Assembly (NCBI GenBank): GCA_030148705.1
Contig: JASBSY010000005.1
Location: 1-64,000 of the forward strand
Direction of reading: 5' to 3'
Length of the DNA stretch: 64,000 nucleotides
Source: Pukyongia sp.
GTDB lineage: Bacteria; Bacteroidota; Bacteroidia; Flavobacteriales; Flavobacteriaceae
Below the pieces are notes generated by a model. The model had not been told where the DNA came from. It did not search any database and saw only the letters and a list, made by a program, of their open reading frames with translations. Made by a program: the position numbers and the translations under genes. Positions 10,451-20,410 of this stretch are shown piece after piece (position 1 is the stretch's first letter; each line of letters starts with the position of its first letter).

Positions 10451-10828
10451 ATGAAGGGAACCAAGATCTACAGTATTTTTAAAAGCAAATGCCCTGTCTG
10501 CCATACCGGAAATATGTACAAGAACAGCAATCCCTATATCCTTTCCGAAACGCTTAAAATGTATGAACACTGCCCTCATTGCGGCACTAAGTTCAAAATC
10601 GAACCTTCGTTCTTCTACGGAGCCATGTATGTTAGCTATGGGGTAGGTATCGCCATCGCGGTAGTAGCAGCCTTTTTTGCTTTTGTGATTTTTAATCTGG
10701 ACAAATTCCCGGCCTTCCTGTTTATCACTGCCAGTCTTGTGTTAATGCTGCCGGTAATCCTGCGACTTTCCAGGAATATTTGGATCAATTTCTTTATGAA
10801 ATACGACGAAGAAAAGGCAAAGGGCTAA
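10451..10828 (+). CDS. DUF983 family zinc-ribbon membrane protein
   Basis: 125 aa; CPVC...CPHCGTKFKIEPSFFYGAMYVSYG followed by two TM segments. Confidence 0.85.
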   Translation: MKGTKIYSIFKSKCPVCHTGNMYKNSNPYILSETLKMYEHCPHCGTKFKIEPSFFYGAMYVSYGVGIAIAVVAAFFAFVIFNLDKFPAFLFITASLVLMLPVILRLSRNIWINFFMKYDEEKAKG

Positions 10829-11871
10829 GCCTCCGAAAACCGCCTGATATCCACTTCCGAAGGCAATTTCTCACCGCTTTCGGCATAATCCGTCAACCAC
10901 CTGGACAGCAAAGGTGCCATTAGTAATCCCCGTGTACCCAGTCCATTGAAGAATAAAATGATCTCATTGCCCTGTGATCCCAGGATCGGCCTACGGTCTT
11001 TTATGGTCGGCCTCATGCCCACCAGCTGATCCACCACCTCAAACGGACATCCTATCATGGTGCGTACCGCCTTTTCCAATTGCAACCTCCCTTTTTTAGT
11101 TTCCGCATATTCGTAATCCCCATGGGCGAAGGTGGCGCCTGCCATATACCGATCGTTTTCAAGGGGAATTAAAAAGAAGGGACCTTTAACGATCTCCTTC
11201 AGATTTAAAGCCGGGGCTTTGAAAACAAGGTATTCTCCTTTTTTCGGGATGAGGAAGTCGCCTCTTAAGAATGGATTGTTCACAGCTGCGGGCCCTTCGG
11301 CAAAAATAATTTTACCGGCCCGGATATCTTTGTACTGGACAGCATCATCGGTAACTTCCAGGCTATTGTAATCGAATACTTCGTTCCGAAGTCGTGCGTC
11401 GTTCTCTAAATAGGCTGTATACGCATCAAGCAGGGCATTGGTGTCCACACGAAAAGCGTTCAGCACCTTTCCCAGGCCATGTTTAGCTTGGAGTGCGCTG
11501 TTCTTGTTCTTAATTATTTCGGTATCCAAAAAGGGTTCTAAAAGGGGAGAATCCCCGGCGATGGTCCAGTTATTCTGCTCTTCGGTCGAAGCGAATGCCC
11601 GCAGCAGGTCTCGCTCTTCTACAAAAGCAACATTAAGCTTTCTGCTAAGGGCAGCATAAAAAGGCAGGGCGTGCTGCAGGAACTCCCGGGCTTTCCAAAC
11701 CGGGGTAAAGCGTTTCAGCACCACGGGATTTACAACACCTCCGGCTACACGGGTGGCAGTGCGATTGCCGCTGTCGATAACAACAAAGCGCTTCCCCAGC
11801 CGCTGCAGTTGCTCGCAGGCAGCTATGGCGGCTATGCCCAGGCCAATAACGATATAATCTGTCTGTACCAT
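10825..11871 (-). CDS. FAD-dependent oxidoreductase (DAO/glycine-oxidase-like)
   Basis: 348 aa; N-terminal dinucleotide-binding VIGLGIAAIAACEQLQRLGKRFVVID; C-terminal VGMRPTIKDRRPILG and GLGTRGLLMAPLLS typical of DAO family. Confidence 0.88.
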   Translation of the reverse strand: MVQTDYIVIGLGIAAIAACEQLQRLGKRFVVIDSGNRTATRVAGGVVNPVVLKRFTPVWKAREFLQHALPFYAALSRKLNVAFVEERDLLRAFASTEEQNNWTIAGDSPLLEPFLDTEIIKNKNSALQAKHGLGKVLNAFRVDTNALLDAYTAYLENDARLRNEVFDYNSLEVTDDAVQYKDIRAGKIIFAEGPAAVNNPFLRGDFLIPKKGEYLVFKAPALNLKEIVKGPFFLIPLENDRYMAGATFAHGDYEYAETKKGRLQLEKAVRTMIGCPFEVVDQLVGMRPTIKDRRPILGSQGNEIILFFNGLGTRGLLMAPLLSRWLTDYAESGEKLPSEVDIRRFSEA

Positions 11872-11874
11872 AAA

Positions 11875-11909
11875 AAAACCCTCCTTGGCGCGTGGCTTCA
11901 GAGGGTTTT
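11875..11909 (-). terminator. Putative terminator after gldN
   Basis: AAAACCCTC ... GAGGGTTTT inverted repeat between gldN stop and the oxidoreductase start; T-run on minus strand. Confidence 0.6.
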
Positions 11910-11930
11910 GGATTTAAGTTATAAAACTAT

Positions 11931-12833
11931 TTAGTAGTTCCAAAGGTCGATTTCGATATTTCGAATACTCTCCTTAATTCGATCAGATTCCAACAACTGC
12001 ATCAGGGCATTGTCGTTGATATACTCACGAACTTCCCGGTCGCCCTGTACGTTATCTTCTTTATAGATTACGGCACTGAAGCGTCTGGAATTCAGGAGAT
12101 GGTCGTACGAAATGGGCTGAGAGGTGTTTTTGCGATTAAAAGCCTTGGCTTTGTGCAGCACCTCGCGAGCTCCGGGAAACCATACCCAGAACAACTCTAC
12201 TTTACTGTCGATATTATCATCGGGAAAGGCCTTGGAGCGCGCTTCGTTGGCAACCGGACAAATACCTAACAAACGGTATTTCAGTTCCCCCTGACGCTTG
12301 TCAAGGTACCAGATTCCACGTATTCTCCACTCTTCAACATCTCCGGCGTCCAGCGTAAATCGTCTGATATACTCCGGATCTACAAAGCCGTCGGCGTTGT
12401 ACTGATCGATCCCCAAGTCGGTAGTATCACTGTAAACCAGGGAGGCCTCAATATCCTTCAGCGTTCTTTTTTCGGTAAAATATGAATCGGCATAAACACT
12501 TTCTATATTCCCGTTCTTGATGTTCTTAACCAATACATCATAAAGGGAACGGCGCTCAGCACCAATGTTGTTCGTATCGATGGGATAGTACAGCGGGAAG
12601 TTGACACGCTCATCGAGGTCGATGATTTCCCAAACTGTCCTGGACCATAACACATCACGCTCATCGGTATAACCGTAAGGCAGTGGCTCGTCATTATCGT
12701 AGGCAATCTGCGCTTCGGTCTTCTTGCCAATATCCTCGGGAGTTTTGGCGTTCAGCACATTAAGCTGGGCGTTCGCGGAAGTAATCCCGAACACTACGCT
12801 TAAACCACATAATACAACATTTCTAAAACTCAT
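11931..12833 (-). CDS. gldN: Gliding motility / T9SS protein GldN
   Basis: 300 aa with signal peptide; TVWEIIDLDERVNFPLYYP pattern; immediately after gldKLM. Confidence 0.95.
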   Translation of the reverse strand: MSFRNVVLCGLSVVFGITSANAQLNVLNAKTPEDIGKKTEAQIAYDNDEPLPYGYTDERDVLWSRTVWEIIDLDERVNFPLYYPIDTNNIGAERRSLYDVLVKNIKNGNIESVYADSYFTEKRTLKDIEASLVYSDTTDLGIDQYNADGFVDPEYIRRFTLDAGDVEEWRIRGIWYLDKRQGELKYRLLGICPVANEARSKAFPDDNIDSKVELFWVWFPGAREVLHKAKAFNRKNTSQPISYDHLLNSRRFSAVIYKEDNVQGDREVREYINDNALMQLLESDRIKESIRNIEIDLWNY

Positions 12834-12849
12834 ATTCTCTTTTTTATTC

Positions 12850-14424
12850 TTAGTTTGTTAACTCGATACAAACCGGAGAGATCTTCTTCAGCTTATACCC
12901 TGAGTTATTTGCGATATTCGCAGATATATCAAATATCTGAACGGTTTCACCTCGGCCTGCTCTTCTCAGAGCGCCTTTAGCCTGATCGTTCATTTTTCTT
13001 CCATTTACAATAACGGTTGGCTGTCCCGACACTTTGAATTTGAATCCTGTTACATTCAGGTCGATATCGAAGTCGAAATCGGGAAGGATAGCTCCAATAC
13101 TGGAGATTTCCAAACCTTCACGCTGCATACGTACACAACCTCCGTCGCCATCTTCCCCACGAATGGTTCCTGTTGGCCTCGGGATGTCCTTGATACGGAA
13201 TACAGAGTTCGTACTGATGTTTTGTCCGTCGGGCAGTGTACCACGCGCATTGATGGTAACTTCTCTACCTCCACCCGGACGCATCACGTACTTGCTGCCT
13301 GAAACCTTACTTAAACCTGTTCCGGAAGCAGATACTTTGTTATCGGGGATACCGGGGATAGAAACCGTCATTGGGTTTTCAACGCCGCGATATACCACAT
13401 TCATCTTATCGGCAGAGATCACGGCCGCGTTTGGCTTGGTGATGGTTGCAAAACTTGCGTTTACAGGAATCTCAACTTCTTTTCCGTCCTGCAGGAAGAT
13501 CAGGTTTCCTTCGATCTTGTGATCTCCGGCGGCACCTGCGCTGATATTCAGCTTTACTTTACCGCTCTCAATTGTGTATTGGTCTTCGGTAAGTGGTCTT
13601 CCGTCCAGAGTAAGCTCAACGCGGTTTGGTTTTGTATTCGGGTCTTTACGCCCAAGTACGATCCCACCGTCGAATGCTTCCCCTTGGTAATATGCAGATT
13701 TAGACTGCTCAAGAAGGGTGTTATACTGTGTAAACGACAGTGCAGCTGCCTGCTGTCCGGCAAGCATAGTAGACAGGATCTCACTTTCGGTGGTTTTCAC
13801 GTCATTCTGCATCTGGGTCATTTTCGTCGTAGAAGCTACAAGAGGGAATCCTTCGAAATGGTACTTCAACCAATCGACTTCCACACCGTCTCTTCTCTCC
13901 TCAGGAGTGGTAGCAAATTTCGATTTAACATCGGCTGCGATGTCTAAAAATCTCGGGTCGCCATCGATGATACCAAGTACGCCTTCGCGATACGCATCTA
14001 TCTGGGCAACAAATTCTTGTCCCTTGGGAGATAATCGGTCGCCCTGGAAGAAGGTCTGATCAAGGTAGTCAGGCTTATCCTGAACCTCATAATCTGTAGC
14101 GTCTTCCGGCTTAACGGTGGCCATCATATTCGTCTTCACTTCGGCGATATACGCATCAAGTTCGTTCGATAATGTACTTATCTGATCTGCTTTTTGCTTT
14201 ACGGTTCCGTATTGCTCGGGCTGTTCGGCTGCCTTGGTGGCAAGACTTTCCATAAAGGCAGTATTACGCGCCTCGGTAGCGGTGTTCGATTCAGATAGTC
14301 GTTCGTTTAGGAGTCCGAAGGCCGAAAGTACCTCCTTGGACATATTCAGTGCAAGCATAGCGATGAAAACCAGATACATCAGGTTAATCATCTTTTGCCT
14401 TGGACTTAGTGATCCTTTAGCCAT
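12850..14424 (-). CDS. gldM: Gliding motility / T9SS protein GldM
   Basis: 524 aa; MAKGSLSPRQKMINLMYLVFIAMLALNMSKEVLSAFGLLNE N-terminus diagnostic of GldM. Confidence 0.97.
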   Translation of the reverse strand: MAKGSLSPRQKMINLMYLVFIAMLALNMSKEVLSAFGLLNERLSESNTATEARNTAFMESLATKAAEQPEQYGTVKQKADQISTLSNELDAYIAEVKTNMMATVKPEDATDYEVQDKPDYLDQTFFQGDRLSPKGQEFVAQIDAYREGVLGIIDGDPRFLDIAADVKSKFATTPEERRDGVEVDWLKYHFEGFPLVASTTKMTQMQNDVKTTESEILSTMLAGQQAAALSFTQYNTLLEQSKSAYYQGEAFDGGIVLGRKDPNTKPNRVELTLDGRPLTEDQYTIESGKVKLNISAGAAGDHKIEGNLIFLQDGKEVEIPVNASFATITKPNAAVISADKMNVVYRGVENPMTVSIPGIPDNKVSASGTGLSKVSGSKYVMRPGGGREVTINARGTLPDGQNISTNSVFRIKDIPRPTGTIRGEDGDGGCVRMQREGLEISSIGAILPDFDFDIDLNVTGFKFKVSGQPTVIVNGRKMNDQAKGALRRAGRGETVQIFDISANIANNSGYKLKKISPVCIELTN

Positions 14425-14467
14425 AATTTTTTACTTTTTAAGGTTTATAAATTGGTCTATAGGAAAA

Positions 14468-15109
14468 CTAGTTTCTATTCATTGCGGATAGCATTCCACC
14501 GTAAACTCCGTTAAGAGACGACAGGTTGGTAGCTAAATGTTCCATTTGTTGCTTAAGTTGCTCGGCATTCTCCACAACACGCTCGTTTACTTCTGCCTGA
14601 CGGCTGGTAGATTCTACCTGCACTTTGTACAAGCTGTTCAACGATTCCATTTGAGCGGCAGCCAGGGCCATCTCTTCGCTGTATTTCTTAGTTGAACTCA
14701 TAGCTTCGGCAGTAGGGGCTATACTTTTGGCAGCTCCTTCAAAAGAACGGATGCTGTCGCCAAGGCTGTTCATTAATTCTGAGTCTATTTTTGCTCCTTT
14801 CAGCATCTCATCTAATTTCTTAGACAGCATACCCTGAGGGTCCTGAACTTCGTCTTTCTTCGCTTTTCCTTTGCCACCGGCTAATTCAGGATAAACCAAA
14901 GACCAGTCAAGATCGTCTTCAACAGGCTCGAAGGCAGAAATTGCGAAAATAATCGCCTCGGTAATAAGTCCGATAGCCAAAAGCAATCCACCGTTTAGGG
15001 GACCTAATTCCCAGTGAAGGATTTTAAATAACGCCCCAAGGATTACGATAGAGGCTCCAAGGCCGTAGGCCATGTTAAAGAGTTTCTTAGATGATTTTGA
15101 TTGTGCCAT
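14468..15109 (-). CDS. gldL: Gliding motility / T9SS protein GldL
   Basis: 213 aa; two N-terminal TMs (NMAYGLGASIVILGALFKILHWELGPLNGGLLLAIGLITEAIIFAISAFEP). Confidence 0.97.
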   Translation of the reverse strand: MAQSKSSKKLFNMAYGLGASIVILGALFKILHWELGPLNGGLLLAIGLITEAIIFAISAFEPVEDDLDWSLVYPELAGGKGKAKKDEVQDPQGMLSKKLDEMLKGAKIDSELMNSLGDSIRSFEGAAKSIAPTAEAMSSTKKYSEEMALAAAQMESLNSLYKVQVESTSRQAEVNERVVENAEQLKQQMEHLATNLSSLNGVYGGMLSAMNRN

Positions 15110-15156
15110 AATACAATAGTTTTTAGTTAAGTTAAGATTTAGATCTTACGGGATGC

Positions 15157-16530
15157 TTAGCGGGCATCGCCAAAGTTTTGGTTAAGTACAACGTCTGTAC
15201 CCATATAATCCTGAACCGTTCTGAAGCCAATGTAGCTTCTTGCAGAGTCGGCGTATTCGTAGTCGCGCGTACTTACCTGAAGGAAATAAGCAACGTCTTT
15301 CCAGGATCCACCGCGCACGACTTTTCGCATGTTTTCTTCGTCGTTCACGTTGGGATTCATTGTTGAAGTGTATTCATAAGATGCCGGGTCGTACGATGAC
15401 GCCACCCACTCGGAAACATTCCCTGCCATATTGTACAGGTTGTAATCGTTTGGTTCGTAAGCATCTGCTTCCACCGTATAAAGCGCCTGATCTGCAGCGT
15501 AATCACCTCGCAGCGGTTTAAAGTTCGCCATAAAACATCCGCGATCGTTTTTCGCATAAGGCCCACCCCATGGGAAGGTTGCAGACTCCAGACCACCACG
15601 TGCAGCGTACTCCCACTCGGCTTCACCCGGAAGTCGGAAGGAATTTACGTGATTTCTGTTACGTGATTTCTGGTAGGCATTCTTGTACAGTGTTCTCCAT
15701 GCACAAAACGCTTTGGCCTGCTTCCAGTTCACACCCACTACAGGGTAATCGCCGTAGGCCTGGTGCCAGAAGTAATCGTTGTGCATAGGTTCGTTATAGG
15801 AATAGTTGAAATCCTTGATCCAAACGGTTGTATCAGGATAGATCTGAATCTCTTCCTTCTTAATAAAATCTTTTCTTCTTTGGTCTTTTGCACGTGCCGC
15901 AGCCTGTATATCCATATAGGTATACTGGAACTTCAGCTTGCTTACATCTATGGTGCGTTGTCCGTTATAGGCCTCTTCAGCCGGAATGTACATGGTGTCC
16001 ATCACCTCTGAATAATACTCATCCGGATATTCCGAAGTATCCCAGATAAGGTCTATGTCGTTATTGATCTTACGGCCGGCGTAAAAATCCTCGCCCATTC
16101 CGTAATAATTGTCATACATATATTGTTCATAAGGAGTCATCTCCTCGTTTTCCTGGTCTACAAAGGCAAAATCTCCAATTCCACCGTCCCCGGGAGTCGC
16201 CCCAACCTCATCGGCCAGGATAGCAAGCTTTAAACGTACTGTAGAGTCGCGAACCCATTCAACAAATTGACGATATTCAGCATTAGTAATTTCAGTCTCG
16301 TCCATGTAGAAAGATCGGACGGTAACTGTCTTTGTGGGTGCGTCATTAACCGCCACAAAATCATCATCAGACTTACCCATGATAAAGGAACCACCAGGGA
16401 TAAGTGTCATACCATAAGGCTTTTGTGGATACCACTTCTTACCTTTTGCGCCAACCAGTTCACCTCTATCACCAGAGTTACAACTGAACAAAAAGGCGAC
16501 AATCGCAGTTAATGCAATAAACTTCTTCAT
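15157..16530 (-). CDS. gldK: Gliding motility / T9SS lipoprotein GldK
   Basis: 457 aa; lipobox LFSCNSG, SUMF1/FGE fold motifs (MTLIPGGSFIMGKSDDD, GEAEWEYAARGG, RVVRGGSW); heads gldKLMN. Confidence 0.96.
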   Translation of the reverse strand: MKKFIALTAIVAFLFSCNSGDRGELVGAKGKKWYPQKPYGMTLIPGGSFIMGKSDDDFVAVNDAPTKTVTVRSFYMDETEITNAEYRQFVEWVRDSTVRLKLAILADEVGATPGDGGIGDFAFVDQENEEMTPYEQYMYDNYYGMGEDFYAGRKINNDIDLIWDTSEYPDEYYSEVMDTMYIPAEEAYNGQRTIDVSKLKFQYTYMDIQAAARAKDQRRKDFIKKEEIQIYPDTTVWIKDFNYSYNEPMHNDYFWHQAYGDYPVVGVNWKQAKAFCAWRTLYKNAYQKSRNRNHVNSFRLPGEAEWEYAARGGLESATFPWGGPYAKNDRGCFMANFKPLRGDYAADQALYTVEADAYEPNDYNLYNMAGNVSEWVASSYDPASYEYTSTMNPNVNDEENMRKVVRGGSWKDVAYFLQVSTRDYEYADSARSYIGFRTVQDYMGTDVVLNQNFGDAR

Positions 16531-16644
16531 AGGTATTTAGGTTAAATTTTCGAGATTCAAGGGCGTAAACCTATTTATAAAATTTTAAAAAAGCAACAAA
16601 ATTCTTAAAAAACCCTTAAACCCAGTTTTACTTAGTTTGTTAGA

Positions 16645-17808
16645 TTATACCTCATTTTTTCGGCGGGCTTTAAACCACCTTTCAGGAATTTCCTGATTCG
16701 TCGCACTCAAATAATCGCCATAAGTGCAAGGTAATAACGTTCTTCTTTTTAATTTATTATTAACATTCGAAATAAATGGCAATTCTATCCACCATCTTCC
16801 GGTTTTAATACTCTTCTTAAATACCAGTATTTCGTCATCTACCGGTACCTTATAAGTAGTAAACTCGTTTTCGTTGTCGAAATCGTCATCCGTGATCCTG
16901 AAATTAGCACCTTCTATAAAGTACCAAAGAATCTGCGCGACCAGCATGGCACCGGCCTCGGCATCCTCGAAATCCTTTAATTCGTAAACCCCGAACGAGC
17001 TTACGCGATTGCTTATTCCTGCATATCGGGCTATGGCACAAATCTCACGCCCGTTAAAGCCGTTCGGACTCTTGATATTTTTATAACTCAATTCCGAACT
17101 TTTTATTGCAGACACATCCATCATTACAATATCGGCATCCCTTAAAATGGGTTCCACCACCGAAATATCACCGGTAACCTCTCCCAGACGGTAGGCATCG
17201 AAGTAGAGCTTCTCCATCAGAGCGATTTCAGCAGGCGAATTGAAATAAGACTGGTACCCCAGCGTACTGTAGTTAAATAAATTGTAAGGCTTATCCACGA
17301 TTATCTTACCAACATACGACTTGTTCGAAATTGGCATCTCGGCGTCCCCCAGGTCGAAATTGGTATCCACGTTCACCAGGTTTACCATATGGCCCTTGTT
17401 ATCGTATCCCCGGTAATGAGCATATGCCACATCCTGGCTGCCACCCATAATAACAGGAATCACCTTGAGCTCCAACAGGGCTTCCACCACGGTGCGCAGT
17501 GCAAAATAGCTGTCTTCCACCGTATCGCCTTTTTCGATATCCCCAAGGTCCACGATCTTCTTCTTCCAGTTACCGGGGTAAAGGGAATACAACGACCGCC
17601 TGAAGGCATCCAGGCTAATATCTTCTCCAATAAAATCTGTGTCGTTCCTGTTCTCCAGCACACCTATCAGGGCGAATCGCGCGTCATCCAAAGTCGGCAA
17701 TTCTCCTTTTTTAGTGTGAAGTTCAATGGTTTTTCCCAGCACGCCCTCGGGCAGAACCTCCCGGTGTGCAATTACTTTCTTGGAAACAGGAGCGAGAAAC
17801 TCTATCAT
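16645..17808 (-). CDS. Arginase/formimidoylglutamase-fold protein with degenerate metal-binding motifs
   Basis: 387 aa; GGSQD, VNVDTNFDLGDAE and VMMDVSAIKSSE sit where arginase family has GGDHS, DAHxD and SxDxDxxDP; start overlaps topA stop (ATGA). Confidence 0.8.
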   Translation of the reverse strand: MIEFLAPVSKKVIAHREVLPEGVLGKTIELHTKKGELPTLDDARFALIGVLENRNDTDFIGEDISLDAFRRSLYSLYPGNWKKKIVDLGDIEKGDTVEDSYFALRTVVEALLELKVIPVIMGGSQDVAYAHYRGYDNKGHMVNLVNVDTNFDLGDAEMPISNKSYVGKIIVDKPYNLFNYSTLGYQSYFNSPAEIALMEKLYFDAYRLGEVTGDISVVEPILRDADIVMMDVSAIKSSELSYKNIKSPNGFNGREICAIARYAGISNRVSSFGVYELKDFEDAEAGAMLVAQILWYFIEGANFRITDDDFDNENEFTTYKVPVDDEILVFKKSIKTGRWWIELPFISNVNNKLKRRTLLPCTYGDYLSATNQEIPERWFKARRKNEV

Positions 17809-20303
17809 TTTTTACCGGTGGTGGTTTTTTTCTTTCGGGTGGTTTTTTTCTTAGGTGCCTTTTTCGCAAGCAATTCCTTTGCCTCATCCAGGGTGAGCTT
17901 GTCGGCTTTGGTACTCTTCGGCAACTCTACTTTTGTCTTTCCCTTTATAAGGTTAAAGCGACCCCAACGCGCCTTTTCAAGACGGATGCCTTCTTCAGGC
18001 CATTCGTTTACCAGTTTTTCGATCTCTTTTTGTTTCTTGTCTTCAATGAGTTCTATCACATCAGCCTCAGAGAGATTGTCGAAATCGTATTTTTTATTCA
18101 CGTTGATGAACATATTGTTCCATTTAATAAATGGTCCGAAGCGACCCTTCCCTTTTTGAACAGGCAGGCCTTCTACCATATATATAGGTGCATCGGCCTT
18201 TTTCTTTTCGTCTATCATGCGTTTAGCCTGCTCCATGGTCACGTCCAGGGGATCCATCCCCTTAGGCAGGGAGATAAACTTTTTACCGGTACGCACATAG
18301 GGCCCGTAGCGCCCGTTATTCACTTCAACTTCTTCCCCCTCGTAAATACCCAGGGTCTTAGGCAGCTTGAACAGGTCCAGTACCTCTTCAAAAGTAACCA
18401 GGTGCAATTGCTGGTCGGGACGCAAACTCGCAAATTTCTTCTCTTCATCATCCGGGGCACCTATCTGTGCCATCGGACCAAATTTCCCAAGACGCACCAG
18501 TATGGGCTTTCCTGTTTCGGGATCATCTCCCAGGATGCGTTCCCCACTTTCGCGGTCGGCATTTTCCTGCACGTGTTCCACATGAGGGTGGAATTTCTCG
18601 TAGAAGTCCTTCATCATATTGGTCCACTCTTCTTTGCCCTCGGCTATATCGTCGAAACTCTCTTCCACCTTGGCCGTAAAATTGTAATCGAGAATATTTC
18701 CGAAGTGATCCACCAGGAAATCGTTTACTATAAGCCCGATATCCGTTGGCACCAGTTTTCCTTTATCACTGCCCACCGTCTCGGTAAGTTCCTTATTTTT
18801 TATTTCCTCCTTCTCTAAGCTCAGTTGAAGATACTTTCGTTCCACCCCGTCAATGGTTCCTTTCTCTACATAATTCCGGCTGATGATAGTGGAGATGGTT
18901 GGCGCATAGGTGGACGGTCGGCCAATCCCGAGTTCTTCCAGTTGTTTTACCAGGGAGGCCTCGGTGTAGCGATACGGCGGCCTTGTGTAGCGCTGTGTTG
19001 CAGTGATGTATTGGTTTGTAAGCGAATCTCCCTGCGACAGCTTTGGCAGCATGCCTTCCTGCTCCTCCTCCTCGAAATCGGTACCTTCAAGATATACCTT
19101 TAAGAAGCCGTCGAATTTTATCATCTCACCGTTGGCGGTGAATTGCTCCTCAAGTTGCCCCGGGGCATAAATCCCAATCTTCACATTGGTTCGTTCCAGT
19201 TGGGCGTCGCTCATCTGAGAGGCAATGGTTCGTTTCCAGATAAGGTCGTACAGCCGCTCCTGGTCCCGGTCTCCGTCGATCCGCGCTCGCGACATCTCCG
19301 TTGGGCGAATGGCTTCGTGTGCTTCCTGGGCACCTTTGGCCTTACCTTTATAATTTCTTGGTTTGCTGTACTCCGATCCATAGGCAGATTCAATGGCTTT
19401 CTGAGCCGCATTCCTCGCGTCGTTCGAAAGATTAACGCTGTCGGTACGCATATAGGTAATCAAACCGGCTTCGTACAATCGCTGTGCAATGGTCATGGTC
19501 TTCCCTACCGAAAAGTAAAGTTTCCTGGCAGCTTCCTGCTGCAAGGTGGAAGTGGTAAACGGTGGTGCCGGGGATTTTTTTGCCGGTTTTTTGGTAAGTT
19601 CGTCTACCTTATAGTTGGCGTTGATGTTATTCTGAAGAAATTGCTGTGCTTCTTCCCTGGTCTCGAAGTTCTTCGGAAGCCTGGCCTTGAACTTATTTCC
19701 TTCGGAAGTGATGAATTCGGCATCAACCCTGTAGGATGCAACTGCCTCGAAAGACTCTATCTCACGTTCACGCTCTACAATAAGCCGCACCGCAACACTC
19801 TGAACCCTTCCGGCTGAAAGCCCGCCTTTTACCTTCCTCCACAATACGGGGGAAAGCTCGTAGCCTACCAGGCGGTCCAGTACTCTACGCGCCTGCTGGG
19901 CGTTTACAAGGTTGTAATCGATTTTACGCGGATTCTCGATAGCTTTAAGAATGGCCGACTTGGTGATCTCGTGGAATACTATGCGTTTGGTATTGGCGTC
20001 GTTCAGGTCGAGGGTTTCGGCCAAATGCCAGGCAATAGCCTCCCCTTCCCGGTCCTCATCACTTGCCAGCCAAACCATATCAGCCTTCTTTGCCTGTGCT
20101 TTCAAATCCTTTACCAGACTCTTCTTATCGGGCGATACTATATATTTAGGTGTAAAATCTCCATCTACATCAACCCCAAGTTCCTTGGAAGGAAGGTCGG
20201 CAATATGTCCGAAACTGGAGGCTACCTTAAAATCCTTTCCGAGAAATTTCTCTATGGTTTTAGCTTTTGCAGGAGACTCAACGATCACTAAATTCTTGGC
20301 CAT
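17805..20303 (-). CDS. topA: DNA topoisomerase I
   Basis: 832 aa; KNLVIVESPAKAKTIEKFLG, SDEDREGEAIAWHL, active-site LITYMRTDS, C-terminal zinc-free repeats. Confidence 0.97.
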   Translation of the reverse strand: MAKNLVIVESPAKAKTIEKFLGKDFKVASSFGHIADLPSKELGVDVDGDFTPKYIVSPDKKSLVKDLKAQAKKADMVWLASDEDREGEAIAWHLAETLDLNDANTKRIVFHEITKSAILKAIENPRKIDYNLVNAQQARRVLDRLVGYELSPVLWRKVKGGLSAGRVQSVAVRLIVEREREIESFEAVASYRVDAEFITSEGNKFKARLPKNFETREEAQQFLQNNINANYKVDELTKKPAKKSPAPPFTTSTLQQEAARKLYFSVGKTMTIAQRLYEAGLITYMRTDSVNLSNDARNAAQKAIESAYGSEYSKPRNYKGKAKGAQEAHEAIRPTEMSRARIDGDRDQERLYDLIWKRTIASQMSDAQLERTNVKIGIYAPGQLEEQFTANGEMIKFDGFLKVYLEGTDFEEEEQEGMLPKLSQGDSLTNQYITATQRYTRPPYRYTEASLVKQLEELGIGRPSTYAPTISTIISRNYVEKGTIDGVERKYLQLSLEKEEIKNKELTETVGSDKGKLVPTDIGLIVNDFLVDHFGNILDYNFTAKVEESFDDIAEGKEEWTNMMKDFYEKFHPHVEHVQENADRESGERILGDDPETGKPILVRLGKFGPMAQIGAPDDEEKKFASLRPDQQLHLVTFEEVLDLFKLPKTLGIYEGEEVEVNNGRYGPYVRTGKKFISLPKGMDPLDVTMEQAKRMIDEKKKADAPIYMVEGLPVQKGKGRFGPFIKWNNMFINVNKKYDFDNLSEADVIELIEDKKQKEIEKLVNEWPEEGIRLEKARWGRFNLIKGKTKVELPKSTKADKLTLDEAKELLAKKAPKKKTTRKKKTTTGKK

Positions 20304-20410
20304 GCTCAGTATTTTTGGTTTACAAAAGTATATGAATTTTTTAAACCCTGCTTTTGTGATCGAATAATTAGCACCGACTTAACATCCGCCAAGCCTATCC
20401 TGATAACTCT

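Noticed and set aside
11931-16530. gldKLMN as a novel secretion system
   Set aside because: It is the well-described T9SS/gliding core; only its arginase-fold neighbour is unusual.
17766-18818. 350 aa plus-strand ORF
   Set aside because: Shadow ORF antisense to topA; the translation is Phe/Leu-rich noise with no recognisable domain, while topA is certain.
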